Source: Celeribacter sp. PS-C1 (GTDB lineage Bacteria > Pseudomonadota > Alphaproteobacteria > Rhodobacterales > Rhodobacteraceae). Taken from it: a stretch of 64,000 bases of DNA. The stretch covers positions 62,001 to 126,000 of the forward strand of contig NZ_JAHXRW010000010.1 in the NCBI RefSeq assembly GCF_019429625.1, written 5' to 3'. The notes below the pieces were generated by a model. It was given only the letters and a program-made list of their open reading frames with translations, was not told the origin of the DNA and made no database searches. Made by a program: the position numbers and the translations under genes. This document shows, one piece after another, positions 19,342-27,496 of the stretch; positions within the stretch are counted from its first letter, which is position 1; every line of letters begins with the position of its first letter.

Positions 19342-19394
19342 ATGCGCACGAGATGCCCGCGCCCCTCGGGGTCGACATGGGCTTCGTGCGCTGA
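19315..19394 (+). repeat. Imperfect direct duplication of the trpS 3' end
   Basis: The last 27 nt of trpS (19315-19341) contain TCGACAT, then GGG and TTCGTGCGCTGA. The same pieces recur at 19371-19394 (TCGACAT, GGGC, TTCGTGCGCTGA), with 3 nt deleted and one substitution. The second copy lies between the trpS stop and its terminator and is not in the trpS frame. Confidence 0.75.
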
Positions 19395-19414
19395 GCACAC
19401 CTTCCGAACAACAC

Positions 19415-19442
19415 AAAGGGCGCCAATTGCGGCGCCCTTTTT
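19415..19442 (+). terminator. Rho-independent terminator of trpS
   Basis: Stem AAAGGGCGCC (19415-19424), loop AATTGC, stem GGCGCCCTTT (19431-19440), followed by TTCG. Its A-rich 5' side also gives T residues on the other strand, so it may also stop transcription from the convergent L,D-transpeptidase gene. Confidence 0.85.
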
Positions 19443-19465
19443 CGTTTTCATTGTGCCTCAAATAC

Positions 19466-20065
19466 TCAGATCAGCTTGACCTGCGTCCCCACGGCCACCC
19501 GGTCGTAGAGATCCACGATCTGTTCATTGTAAAGCCCGATACAGCCATCCGACGACCGGCGCCCGATCTTGCGCGTGTCATGCGTGCCGTGGATGCGATA
19601 ATATTGCCAGCTCAGATACAGCGCGCGCACCCCCAAAGGGTTCTGCGGCCCTGCAGGCACCGTCACCGGCAGGCTTGGATCGCGTTCGCGCATCGAGGGT
19701 GTCGGCGTCCAGGTCGGGTTCTTCACCTTGCGAATGACTTCCGTATAACCGCGTCGGGTCAACTCTTCCGAGATCGGCACAGAGGTCGGGTAGAGTTTAT
19801 AAGTGCCATCCGCCCCCCAGAAATGCAGAGCGCGGCTTACAGTATCGGCCACGATGCGCCCCTGCCCCAGCTCATCGAAATGTTCGCGCCAGTCGATGCG
19901 ACGAAAACTCGAAATGTTTTGACGCGCTGGCCCCTTGGACTGCAACTCGTCCGGCAGGGTCAGGCCGACTTCTTGGGCATGCGCGCCACGCGCCAGAAAA
20001 GGCGTGGCCAAGAAAGGTGTGGTCAGGCTCAGCGCCAAAAAGCGGCGGCGTTTCATGTCGGACAT
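19466..20065 (-). CDS. L,D-transpeptidase (YkuD domain), exported
   Basis: About 199 residues. The N-terminus MSDMKRRRFLALSLTTPFLATPFLARGAHAQ has twin or triple arginines before a hydrophobic stretch and an A-x-A site, so Sec or Tat export is likely. The YkuD catalytic region shows HGTHD and SDGCIGL with the nucleophilic Cys. Such enzymes form 3-3 cross-links or attach proteins to peptidoglycan. I start at the ATG at 20065, preceded by GAGAG; an in-frame ATG 36 nt upstream lacks a ribosome site. Confidence 0.87.
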   Translation of the reverse strand: MSDMKRRRFLALSLTTPFLATPFLARGAHAQEVGLTLPDELQSKGPARQNISSFRRIDWREHFDELGQGRIVADTVSRALHFWGADGTYKLYPTSVPISEELTRRGYTEVIRKVKNPTWTPTPSMRERDPSLPVTVPAGPQNPLGVRALYLSWQYYRIHGTHDTRKIGRRSSDGCIGLYNEQIVDLYDRVAVGTQVKLI

Positions 20066-20463
20066 CGATATCTCTCGTGCGGTTTCATTGGGCGATTTCA
20101 TCAGCGATTTGCGGCAAGAGACGCCAAATCACCCCTCACCTTCAAATCACGAAGCGGTGACGCGTGAGACAGGCGGGAAACCGCAGCAGGGATGTCACAT
20201 AAGGGTTTCAAACCGGCCCTATCAATGGAACCAAGCGATTCAGAATCAGTCCTGTCCCCGCCTGATCCCGTGTCGCACGCGCCTGTGTCGGGCGCATGAG
20301 CTGATCACTTCCCCAAAGGATCAGCCCCTCATTGAACCCTCGGCTTCCCGGAGCCGGGGGTTTTCTGTCGCGCTTTCACATCTGCCAACTGTTGCGTCCG
20401 ACGCGTGGCTCGGTCATCATCGCGTTGAAGCTCTTTGAGAAGAGCACGAGCAAAGAGGCCCGA
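20066..20463. other. Divergent intergenic region (398 nt), possible small RNA
   Basis: No convincing coding frame lies between the L,D-transpeptidase and the universal stress gene. The region should hold both promoters, but I could not pick clear -35/-10 pairs. Its notable content is a terminator-like hairpin at 20335-20364 on the plus strand, which no annotated gene needs. It could end a small RNA transcribed from within the 20.1-20.3 kb stretch. Confidence 0.5.
20335..20364 (+). terminator. Orphan terminator-like hairpin upstream of the universal stress gene
   Basis: Stem AACCCTCGGCT (20335-20345), loop TCCCGG, stem AGCCGGGGGTT (20352-20362), then TTCTG. One T-G pair interrupts a nearly perfect 11-bp stem. 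It lies about 100 nt before the uspA-like start and points toward that gene, so it would stop a short upstream transcript or act as an attenuator. Confidence 0.6.
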
Positions 20464-20919
20464 ATGCGCAAGTTTCTTGTGATCCTCGATGACAGCCGCG
20501 AATGTCTCAACGCCATGCGCTTTGCCGCCATGCGCGCTTCGAAGTCCGGCGGCGGGGTCACCATCCTGTCGATCATCCCCCCCGAAGAGTTCAACCACTG
20601 GATCGGGGTGGCCGATCTGATGCGCGAGGAAACCCGAGACCGCATCGTGGCGCACTACGAAGTTTTCGCCAAATGGATGCGCGATCGTCAGGGCATCGAC
20701 CCCGAGCTTGTCATCCGAGAAGGCGAGGCGGTGCATGAGATCCTCGCCCAGATCAAGGAAGATCCGGAAATCGGCGTGCTGGTTCTGGGCGCGGGCACGG
20801 AGAAATCCGGCCCAGGCCCGCTCGTGGCCGCGATGACCAAACAGGCGGGCTTCCTGCCCATTCCCATGACACTCGTGCCTGGCGAGATGTCGAAAGAACG
20901 TCTCGAAGCGGTGACCTGA
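20464..20919 (+). CDS. Universal stress protein (UspA family)
   Basis: A 151-residue single Usp domain. It begins MRKFLVILDDSRECLNAMRFAAMRASKSGG and ends near VLVLGAGTEKSGPGPLVAAM and FLPIPMTLVPG, where the usual ATP-binding G-2x-G-9x-G(S/T) pattern is only loosely kept. AAGAGG 5 nt before the ATG at 20464 fixes the start. Its stop overlaps the start of the DUF2267-like gene (TGATG), so the two are coupled. Usp proteins help survival in stationary phase; the specific role here is unknown. Confidence 0.85.
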   Translation: MRKFLVILDDSRECLNAMRFAAMRASKSGGGVTILSIIPPEEFNHWIGVADLMREETRDRIVAHYEVFAKWMRDRQGIDPELVIREGEAVHEILAQIKEDPEIGVLVLGAGTEKSGPGPLVAAMTKQAGFLPIPMTLVPGEMSKERLEAVT

Positions 20920-21383
20920 TGCCGATGCCATGGAGCTATCGCCACTCAGAAAAGGAGTTTCAATCCTTTCTGAAGGACGCCAAAGAGCGGATGGGTCATG
21001 TGATGGAAAGCGACAACATGACCTATACGGCGGTCGATGGCGTGTTACAGACCTTTCGCCGCCGCCTTACTCCGCCACAGGTGATCGCCTTTGGCGATGT
21101 GCTGCCCTCAAGCCTGCGCGCGATGCTGGTGTTCAATTGGCGCGTCGATGCGGTGCCCCTGCCCTTTGGCACGCGTTCCGAACTGATCCGCGAGGCTCAG
21201 ACGGTGCGCAAAGAGCATAACATCACGCCACTCAATGTGATCGACGCGACCGCCTACGCGCTTTGGCGGCATTGCAATCACCGCGACCTGAAGCGCGTCC
21301 TAGAGATGATCGGCCCCGATGCGGTGGCGTTCTGGGCGGTTCGGGGCGTTCCCGAGACAGAGCTTGAACAACAGATCATCTGA
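20919..21383 (+). CDS. DUF2267-like protein
   Basis: A 154-residue helical protein coupled to the universal stress gene. Segments such as MTYTAVDGVLQTFRRRLTPPQVIAFGDVLPSSLRAMLVFNW resemble DUF2267, a domain often found next to stress proteins. It has no signal peptide, membrane segment or catalytic motif that I recognise. The start is fixed by the TGATG overlap with the preceding stop. Function unknown. Confidence 0.7.
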   Translation: MPMPWSYRHSEKEFQSFLKDAKERMGHVMESDNMTYTAVDGVLQTFRRRLTPPQVIAFGDVLPSSLRAMLVFNWRVDAVPLPFGTRSELIREAQTVRKEHNITPLNVIDATAYALWRHCNHRDLKRVLEMIGPDAVAFWAVRGVPETELEQQII

Positions 21384-21466
21384 CGCTACCCTTTAGAACC
21401 GTTCTAAATCTTGACTTCCGGCGCCATAAGGCGCATATCCGACATATCTCCTAAGGAATACGCGCC

Positions 21467-22033
21467 ATGTTCATCCAGACCGAATCCACGCCGAACCCCG
21501 CCACTTTGAAGTTCCTGCCCGGCCAGACCGTTCTGGACGCCGGCACCGCCGATTTCACCACAGAGGAGGCCGCAAGCGCCTCTCCGCTCGCCAGCCGCAT
21601 CTTCAAGGTTGGCCATGTCGCGGGGGTGTTCTTTGGCTCCGATTTCGTCACCGTGACGAAAGACGAAGATACCGATTGGGACCACGTGAAACCTGCCATT
21701 CTGGGCGCGATCATGGAGCATTTCCAATCCGGCGAGCCTGTGATGGCCGGTCAAGCCGCGGAGACCGCAGGTGGCCACGCCGAGCATGACGGCCCGGACA
21801 GCGAGATCGTCACCCAGATCAAGGAACTGCTGGACACCCGCGTGCGCCCCGCTGTGGCGCAAGACGGTGGCGACATCACATTCCACGGCTTTGATCGCGG
21901 CATCGTCTACCTGCACATGCAAGGCGCCTGCGCCGGTTGCCCGTCTTCGACGCTGACTCTGAAAATGGGCATCGAGAACCTGCTGCGTCACTACATCCCC
22001 GAGGTACTCGAAGTGCGCCCGGTCGCGGCATAA
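21467..22033 (+). CDS. nfuA: NfuA-type Fe-S cluster carrier (Nfu N domain plus NifU domain)
   Basis: A 188-residue protein. The N-terminal Nfu domain (FIQTESTPNPATLKFLPGQ) is followed by a NifU C-terminal domain with QDGGDITFHGFDRGIVYLHM and the cluster-binding CAGC at Cys155 and Cys158. It carries 4Fe-4S clusters to apoproteins; SdhB and aconitase are typical clients of such carriers. CTAAGGA lies 9 nt before the ATG. The acetyltransferase gene begins directly after its stop codon. Confidence 0.93.
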   Translation: MFIQTESTPNPATLKFLPGQTVLDAGTADFTTEEAASASPLASRIFKVGHVAGVFFGSDFVTVTKDEDTDWDHVKPAILGAIMEHFQSGEPVMAGQAAETAGGHAEHDGPDSEIVTQIKELLDTRVRPAVAQDGGDITFHGFDRGIVYLHMQGACAGCPSSTLTLKMGIENLLRHYIPEVLEVRPVAA

Positions 22034-22465
22034 GTGACCCAATTCACGCCTGAAAGGCTCGCCGCGATACATGCGGCGAGTTTTGAAACGCCCCGCCCTT
22101 GGTCCGAGACCGAGTTTGCGGGGCTTTTATCTATGAGGGGCGTGTTTCTTGTGACGGGCGATGGCCCGTCCTTTGCGCTCGGGCGCTATGTCGCGGAAGA
22201 AGCAGAGCTTTTGACCATTGCGGTCTCGCCCGAGGCGCGCGGTCGTGGGCTTGGGCGCGACATGCTTCAGGCTTATGAGGAGGACGCCCGCCAACAAGGT
22301 GCGCTCACATCCTTTCTCGAGGTGGCCGCCGACAACGTGACGGCAATTTCCCTCTATCTCTCAGAAGGCTATAGCGAATCCGGCCGCCGCAAGGCCTATT
22401 ACACGGCCCCCGACGGCTCGAAGATCGACGCGCTGATCTTTGAAAAGCGTATAAATCATTCGTAA
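22034..22465 (+). CDS. GNAT N-acetyltransferase, RimI-like
   Basis: A 143-residue GNAT. The acetyl-CoA loop is VSPEARGRGLGRDMLQAYEEDARQ, followed by FLEVAADNVTAISLYLSEGYSESGRRKAYY, the RimI pattern. RimI acetylates the N-terminus of ribosomal protein S18 in E. coli. The start is a GTG that begins at the base after the nfuA stop, so translation is probably coupled. In many alphaproteobacteria tsaB sits between nfuA and rimI; here it does not. Confidence 0.82.
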   Translation: MTQFTPERLAAIHAASFETPRPWSETEFAGLLSMRGVFLVTGDGPSFALGRYVAEEAELLTIAVSPEARGRGLGRDMLQAYEEDARQQGALTSFLEVAADNVTAISLYLSEGYSESGRRKAYYTAPDGSKIDALIFEKRINHS

Positions 22466-22516
22466 CCCAACGTCATTTCGCCGCGCCTGAGGGAAACTCC
22501 CCCCGATAGGCAACCA

Positions 22517-22548
22517 TTTGGTCAAATTTGGCAAAATGTGTATTGACC
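22517..22548 (+). promoter_or_regulatory. Tandem palindromic repeat and -35-like box upstream of the BMP transporter
   Basis: Two adjoining near-palindromes, TTTGGTCAAA (22517-22526) and TTTGGCAAAA (22527-22536), lie just before a TTGACC hexamer (22543-22548). A possible -10, CTAATC, follows at 18 nt. The layout is consistent with a repressor site over a promoter for the transporter operon that starts at 22690. No direct evidence for this beyond position. Confidence 0.35.
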
Positions 22549-22689
22549 CTCCGGCAGGGACACGCCCTAATCCTTCTCAAGGCGAGATTGTGCTCGCTTA
22601 CACGGGCTGCATCATGAGACGTGCTTTGATCGAGTTTGCGCATCTCATCCGGGGCGGCCCCAAGACCAGTATCCAACGGGAGACCATTC

Positions 22690-23679
22690 ATGACCCTGAA
22701 AACCACGTTCCTCGGCGCAGCAGCTGCACTCGCGCTGACCTCCGGTGCCGCTCTGGCCGATCCGGCGATCATTTTCGACCTCGGTGGCAAGTTCGACAAA
22801 TCCTTCAACGAAAGCTCCTACAACGGTGCCGAGCGTTGGAAAGCCGAAACCGGCGGGTCTTATCGTGACGTCGAACTGCAATCCGACGCCCAGCGTGAAC
22901 AGGCGCTGCGTCGCTTTGCCGAGAACGGGTTCAACCCGATCATCATGGCAGGCTTCTCCTTTGCGACCGCGCTTGAAACCGTGGCCGCCGACTTCCCGGA
23001 CACCAAATTCGCCATCATCGACATGGTTGTAGATGCGCCGAACGTGCGCTCCGTGGTGTTCAACGAACATGAAGGCTCCTATCTCGTGGGCATCGCCGCA
23101 GCCTACGCAGCAGAGGGCGACACCGTCTCCTTCGTCGGCGGCATGGACATCCCGCTGATCTCCAAATTTGCTTGTGGCTACGCGCAGGGCTTTAAGTCCG
23201 TGAAACCCGAGGGCGAAGTGATCGTGAACATGACCGGCACCACGCCTGCGGCCTGGAACGATCCGGTGAAGGGCGGCGAGTTGACCCGCGCGCAAAAAGC
23301 GGCTGGCTCCGAAGTGGTGTTTGCAGCGGCTGGCGGCACGGGCCTCGGCGTTCTGCAAACCGCAGCCGACGAAGATATGCTCGCCATCGGTGTGGACAGC
23401 AACCAGAACTACCTGCAGCCGGGTCACGTCCTGACCTCCATGGTCAAGCGCGTCGACAACGCCGTTTATGACGCCTTCATGCAGGGCGAAGACCTCGAGA
23501 CCGGCATCTTTGTGATGGGTCTGGCGAATGAGGGCGTGGGGGCTGCCATCGACGAATACAACGAAGCCCTGATCACGCCCGAGATGAAAGCCGCCATGGA
23601 TGACGCCACCGCGAAAATCATCTCCGGCGAGGTTGTGGTCCACGACTACATGTCCGACGAAACCTGCCCGGCTTACTAA
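22690..23679 (+). CDS. BMP-family ABC transporter substrate-binding protein
   Basis: A 329-residue periplasmic protein with a Sec signal (LGAAAALALTSGAALA) and no lipobox. The mature protein starts DPAIIFDLGGKFDKSFNESSYNGAERW, the BMP/PnrA hallmark, and has NGFNPIIMAGFSFATALE and FVGGMDIPLISKFACGYAQG. BMP proteins bind purine nucleosides in studied cases. CGGGAG lies 8 nt before the ATG at 22690. It is the first of four genes of a complete importer with short gaps or overlaps between them. Confidence 0.92.
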   Translation: MTLKTTFLGAAAALALTSGAALADPAIIFDLGGKFDKSFNESSYNGAERWKAETGGSYRDVELQSDAQREQALRRFAENGFNPIIMAGFSFATALETVAADFPDTKFAIIDMVVDAPNVRSVVFNEHEGSYLVGIAAAYAAEGDTVSFVGGMDIPLISKFACGYAQGFKSVKPEGEVIVNMTGTTPAAWNDPVKGGELTRAQKAAGSEVVFAAAGGTGLGVLQTAADEDMLAIGVDSNQNYLQPGHVLTSMVKRVDNAVYDAFMQGEDLETGIFVMGLANEGVGAAIDEYNEALITPEMKAAMDDATAKIISGEVVVHDYMSDETCPAY

Positions 23680-23691
23680 GGCAGGCGTCGC

Positions 23692-25302
23692 ATGAGCGTT
23701 CAGAACGAGGCGGGGCGGCAGGAGACTGTCGCCCCCACCGCTTCCGCCCCCGCCATCGAACTGCGCGGGATTTCAAAGGCTTTCGGCCCGGTTCAGGCGA
23801 ATAAGGACATTTCCATCTCGGTCGCCAAGGGCTCGATCCATGGCATCATTGGCGAGAATGGCGCGGGCAAATCCACGCTGATGTCGATCCTTTACGGGTT
23901 CTACAAGGCGGACGCGGGCCAGATCCTCATCAACGGCCAAGAGGTAAACATCACCGACAGCCAGGAGGCCATTGCCGCCGGCATCGGCATGGTGTTCCAG
24001 CATTTCAAACTGGTGGAAAACTTCACCGTTCTGGAAAACGTCATTTTGGGCGCCGAAGACGGCGGGCTATTGAAGCCCTCGCTCGCCAAGGCGCGCAAGC
24101 TTTTGAAACAGCTCTCTGACGAATATGAATTGTCCGTCGATCCGGACGCCTTGATCGAAGACCTCTCCGTGGGCCACCAGCAGCGGGTCGAGATTCTCAA
24201 GGCGCTCTATCGTCAAGCGGACATCCTGATCCTCGACGAGCCCACCGGCGTGTTGACGCCGGCCGAGGCCGATCACCTCTTCCGCATCCTCGAAGGGCTG
24301 AAGGAACAGGGCAAAACCATCATCATGATCACGCATAAATTGCGTGAAATCATGGAGATCACAGACACGGTGTCCGTCATGCGGCGCGGTGAGATGACCG
24401 CGACCGTGAAGACCGCAGACACCTCCCCCGAGGAACTTGCCGAGTTGATGGTCGGGCGCAAGGTCTTGCTGCGTGTCGATAAGAAACCCGCCAGCCCAGG
24501 CGCGCCGGTGATCGAGATTGAGAACCTTGAAGTCGTCGACGAACAAGGTGTCCGGCGTGTCAAAGGCATCGATCTGACGGTGCATCAGGGTGAAATCCTC
24601 GGCATTTGCGGCGTTGCGGGCAATGGCCAGACCGAACTCTTGGAAGTCTTGGGTGGCTATATGAACGGCACCGGCAATATCCTGATGAACGGTCAGGAAA
24701 TTGATCTCTCAGGCAAGCATTCGAACGGCCAGACACGGCGCGCACGCGGCATTTCCCATGTGCCCGAAGACCGCCATGACGAAGGGCTGATCCTAGAGTT
24801 TCAGGCTTGGGAGAACATGGTTTTCGGCTATCACCACGCGCCGGAATATCAGAAGAACGCGCTGTTGATGGACAATGCGGGCATCAAGGAGATGACCCAA
24901 AAAAGCATGGACAAATTCGACGTCCGCCCGCCGAACCCGAAACTGGAGGCCAAGTCCTTCTCCGGCGGCAACCAGCAGAAAATCGTGCTGGCCCGCGAGA
25001 TCGAGCGCAACCCTGACCTCTTGCTCATCGGCCAGCCGACGCGCGGTGTGGACATCGGCGCGATCGAGTTCATCCACCAGCAAATCGTCGCGCTCCGCGA
25101 TGAGGGCAAGGCGATCCTTTTGGTCTCCGTGGAGCTTGACGAAATCATGTCTCTGTCGGACCGCATCGTCGTCATGTTCGACGGTCAGATCATGGGCGAA
25201 CGCCTGCCCTCTGAGACCAACGAGGGCGAATTGGGCCTGTTGATGGCCGGGATTACGGACACGGGTGGCGCCGCCGACAAACCTGCGGAGAAGGCACAAT
25301 GA
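23692..25302 (+). CDS. ABC transporter ATPase, two nucleotide-binding domains (nucleoside type)
   Basis: A 536-residue double ATPase in the RbsA/NupB style. The first domain has Walker A GENGAGKSTL, the LSVGHQQRVEILKAL signature and Walker B LILDEPTGVLTPAEA. The second has the degenerate Walker A CGVAGNGQTELL, SFSGGNQQKIVLAREI and LLIGQPTRGVDIGAIEFI. This asymmetry is normal for sugar/nucleoside importers. It follows the binding protein by 12 nt and overlaps the first permease by 4 nt. Confidence 0.93.
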   Translation: MSVQNEAGRQETVAPTASAPAIELRGISKAFGPVQANKDISISVAKGSIHGIIGENGAGKSTLMSILYGFYKADAGQILINGQEVNITDSQEAIAAGIGMVFQHFKLVENFTVLENVILGAEDGGLLKPSLAKARKLLKQLSDEYELSVDPDALIEDLSVGHQQRVEILKALYRQADILILDEPTGVLTPAEADHLFRILEGLKEQGKTIIMITHKLREIMEITDTVSVMRRGEMTATVKTADTSPEELAELMVGRKVLLRVDKKPASPGAPVIEIENLEVVDEQGVRRVKGIDLTVHQGEILGICGVAGNGQTELLEVLGGYMNGTGNILMNGQEIDLSGKHSNGQTRRARGISHVPEDRHDEGLILEFQAWENMVFGYHHAPEYQKNALLMDNAGIKEMTQKSMDKFDVRPPNPKLEAKSFSGGNQQKIVLAREIERNPDLLLIGQPTRGVDIGAIEFIHQQIVALRDEGKAILLVSVELDEIMSLSDRIVVMFDGQIMGERLPSETNEGELGLLMAGITDTGGAADKPAEKAQ

Positions 25303-26402
25303 ACAAGATGCCGAAATGGGCGGACGCCGTCCTCATTCCCCTGATTTCCATTCTTCTGGCGTTTTTCTTTTCCGGTCTTGTGATCTGGGCCATCGGCAAA
25401 GACCCGGTGGTGGCGATCAAGACCATGGTGCAGGGCGCGTTCGGCTCGACCTCCGGGATCAGCTACACGCTCTATTACGCAACCAACTTTATCTTCACAG
25501 GCCTCGCCGTCGCGGTCGCCTATCACGCGCGGCTTTTCAACATCGGTGGCGAAGGTCAGGCGATGCTGGGCGGGCTGGGTGTGACGCTCGTCTGTCTTGC
25601 TGTGCCGTGGCCGCATTGGACGCTGGCTTTGCCTGCAGCGATGATCGGGGGCGCTTTGTTTGGCGCGGCTTGGGCCTTTATCCCCGCATGGCTTCAGGCC
25701 AAACGCGGCAGCCACATCGTGATCACCACGATCATGTTCAACTACATCGGCGCGGCTTTGCTGGGCTATCTCTTGACCAAGGTACTCAAGGTGCCCGGCT
25801 CGATGCTCACTGAGAGTGCACGCTTCCCCGAGGGGGCGCATCTGCCGAATTTCTCTGAAATTCTCGCGCCTTTCGGCATCAATTTCTCGCCCAACGCGCC
25901 TGCCAACATGGCGTTTTTCGTGGCGCTTCTCTGCACCTTCCTGTTCTGGATTCTGATCTGGAAAACGCGTCTGGGCTATGAAATCCGAGCCTATGGTCAG
26001 TCGGAAACGGCGGCAAAATACGCCGGTATCAACCCCTCGCGCATCGTCATCATTGCAATGCTGATCTCTGGCGGTCTGGCCGGTCTGATGGCGATCAACA
26101 ACGTCATGGGCGAGGCCGAGCGCCTGATCGACAACGCCGTCGAAGGCGCCGGTTTCATCGGCATCGCGGTCGCGCTCATGGGGCGCAACCACCCCATCGG
26201 TATCCTTCTGGCGGCGCTGTTGTTCGGCTTTCTCTACCAAGGCGGCGCCGAGCTGTCGTTCTGGGAATCGATCCCGCGCGAGTTGGTTGTCGTCATTCAG
26301 GCGCTTGTGATCATGTTCACCGGCGCGCTCGACAATATGGTACGCATGCCGCTTGAAAAACTCTTTGTCGCGCTTGGCAAAAACAAAAAGAAGGAGGCGT
26401 AA
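25299..26402 (+). CDS. ABC transporter permease (BPD2/RbsC-like), first subunit
   Basis: A 367-residue inner-membrane protein with about ten hydrophobic segments and the family EAA-like stretch GYEIRAYGQSETAAKYAGINPSR. The ending NKKKEA is basic and cytoplasmic. It overlaps the ATPase stop (ATGA) and pairs with the next permease to form the channel of the nucleoside-type importer. Confidence 0.92.
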   Translation: MNKMPKWADAVLIPLISILLAFFFSGLVIWAIGKDPVVAIKTMVQGAFGSTSGISYTLYYATNFIFTGLAVAVAYHARLFNIGGEGQAMLGGLGVTLVCLAVPWPHWTLALPAAMIGGALFGAAWAFIPAWLQAKRGSHIVITTIMFNYIGAALLGYLLTKVLKVPGSMLTESARFPEGAHLPNFSEILAPFGINFSPNAPANMAFFVALLCTFLFWILIWKTRLGYEIRAYGQSETAAKYAGINPSRIVIIAMLISGGLAGLMAINNVMGEAERLIDNAVEGAGFIGIAVALMGRNHPIGILLAALLFGFLYQGGAELSFWESIPRELVVVIQALVIMFTGALDNMVRMPLEKLFVALGKNKKKEA

Positions 26403-26405
26403 GAC

Positions 26406-27368
26406 ATGGACTATCTCACGATCATCCAGATCCTAGACAGCTCCCTGCGGCTCGCCACACCTCTTTTGCTGACCTGTCTCGCGGGGCTGTTTTCCGAACG
26501 CGCAGGCGTTGTGGACATCGGGCTTGAGGGCAAACTTCTGGCCGCGGCCTTCCTCTCGGGGGCGGCGGCTGCCGTCACCGGCTCGATCTGGATCGGGCTA
26601 TTGGCGGGCGTCGCAGGATCTTTGGCGTTTTCCATGCTGCACGGTCTCGCGTCGATCACCTTCAAAGGCGATCAGCTAATCTCCGGCGTCGCGCTGAACT
26701 TTTTAGCCGCAGGCCTCACCGTTGTGATCGGCCAAAGCTGGTTCCAGCTCGGCGGGCGCACCCCGTCGCTCTCCGGTGACGGCCGATTTGAAGCATGGAA
26801 CCTGCCCTTTGCTGACGCCATGTCGAAAATCCCAGTGATCGGCCCGGCCTATGACGAGCTGATTTCCGGCCACACGACACTAACCTATTTGGCGCTTCTG
26901 GCCGTGCCGCTGTCTTGGTGGGTACTCTACCGCTCCCGCTTTGGGCTGCGCCTGCGCGCCGTGGGCGAAAACCCCAGCGCCGTAGACACCGCCGGGATTT
27001 CGGTGGTCAAACTGCGCTACGCGGCCCTCGTGATCGCCGGCGTGCTCTGTGGTCTTGCGGGCACCTATCTGGCTTCTCTCGCCGCCGGTTTCGTCAAGGA
27101 CATGTCGGCAGGGCGGGGCTATATCGCGTTGGCTGCGCTGATCTTTGCGAAATGGCGGCCTTGGTATGCACTTTGGGCGACACTGTTGTTCGGTCTTCTG
27201 GAGGCCATCGGCAACCGTTATCAGTCGATCGCTTTGGGCGATTTCGTCATCCCGGTGCAGTTCATGCAGGCCCTGCCCTACATCCTGACCGTAATCATCC
27301 TCGCAGGCTTTGTAGGCAAAGCCATCCCGCCGCGCGCCAGCGGGCAATCCTACGTCAAGGAACGCTAA
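26406..27368 (+). CDS. ABC transporter permease (BPD2/RbsC-like), second subunit
   Basis: A 320-residue inner-membrane protein. Visible are TCLAGLFSERAGVVDIGLEGK at the N-terminus, typical of the second permease of BMP systems, and the coupling segment FGLRLRAVGENPSAVDTAGISV. It starts 3 nt after the first permease and is followed by a strong terminator, which closes the four-gene operon. Confidence 0.92.
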   Translation: MDYLTIIQILDSSLRLATPLLLTCLAGLFSERAGVVDIGLEGKLLAAAFLSGAAAAVTGSIWIGLLAGVAGSLAFSMLHGLASITFKGDQLISGVALNFLAAGLTVVIGQSWFQLGGRTPSLSGDGRFEAWNLPFADAMSKIPVIGPAYDELISGHTTLTYLALLAVPLSWWVLYRSRFGLRLRAVGENPSAVDTAGISVVKLRYAALVIAGVLCGLAGTYLASLAAGFVKDMSAGRGYIALAALIFAKWRPWYALWATLLFGLLEAIGNRYQSIALGDFVIPVQFMQALPYILTVIILAGFVGKAIPPRASGQSYVKER

Positions 27369-27388
27369 GGCGATCTTACGCGATGTTG

Positions 27389-27415
27389 AAAGCGGGCCTC
27401 AGCGCCCGCTTTTTT
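27389..27415 (+). terminator. Rho-independent terminator of the BMP transporter operon
   Basis: Stem AAAGCGGGC (27389-27397), loop CTCAGC, stem GCCCGCTTT (27404-27412), continuing as TTT and then C. It lies 20 nt after the last permease stop. Confidence 0.9.
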
Positions 27416-27496
27416 CATACCGCCTCCGGCAGAACATTTGACGACACTGGCAAATCATTGCATTCCTGAAAGAAACGCACGCGAAAGCTACAGCCC

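Noticed and set aside
22466-22689. Purine or other riboswitch before the BMP transporter
   Set aside because: No three-way junction or known conserved core could be drawn.
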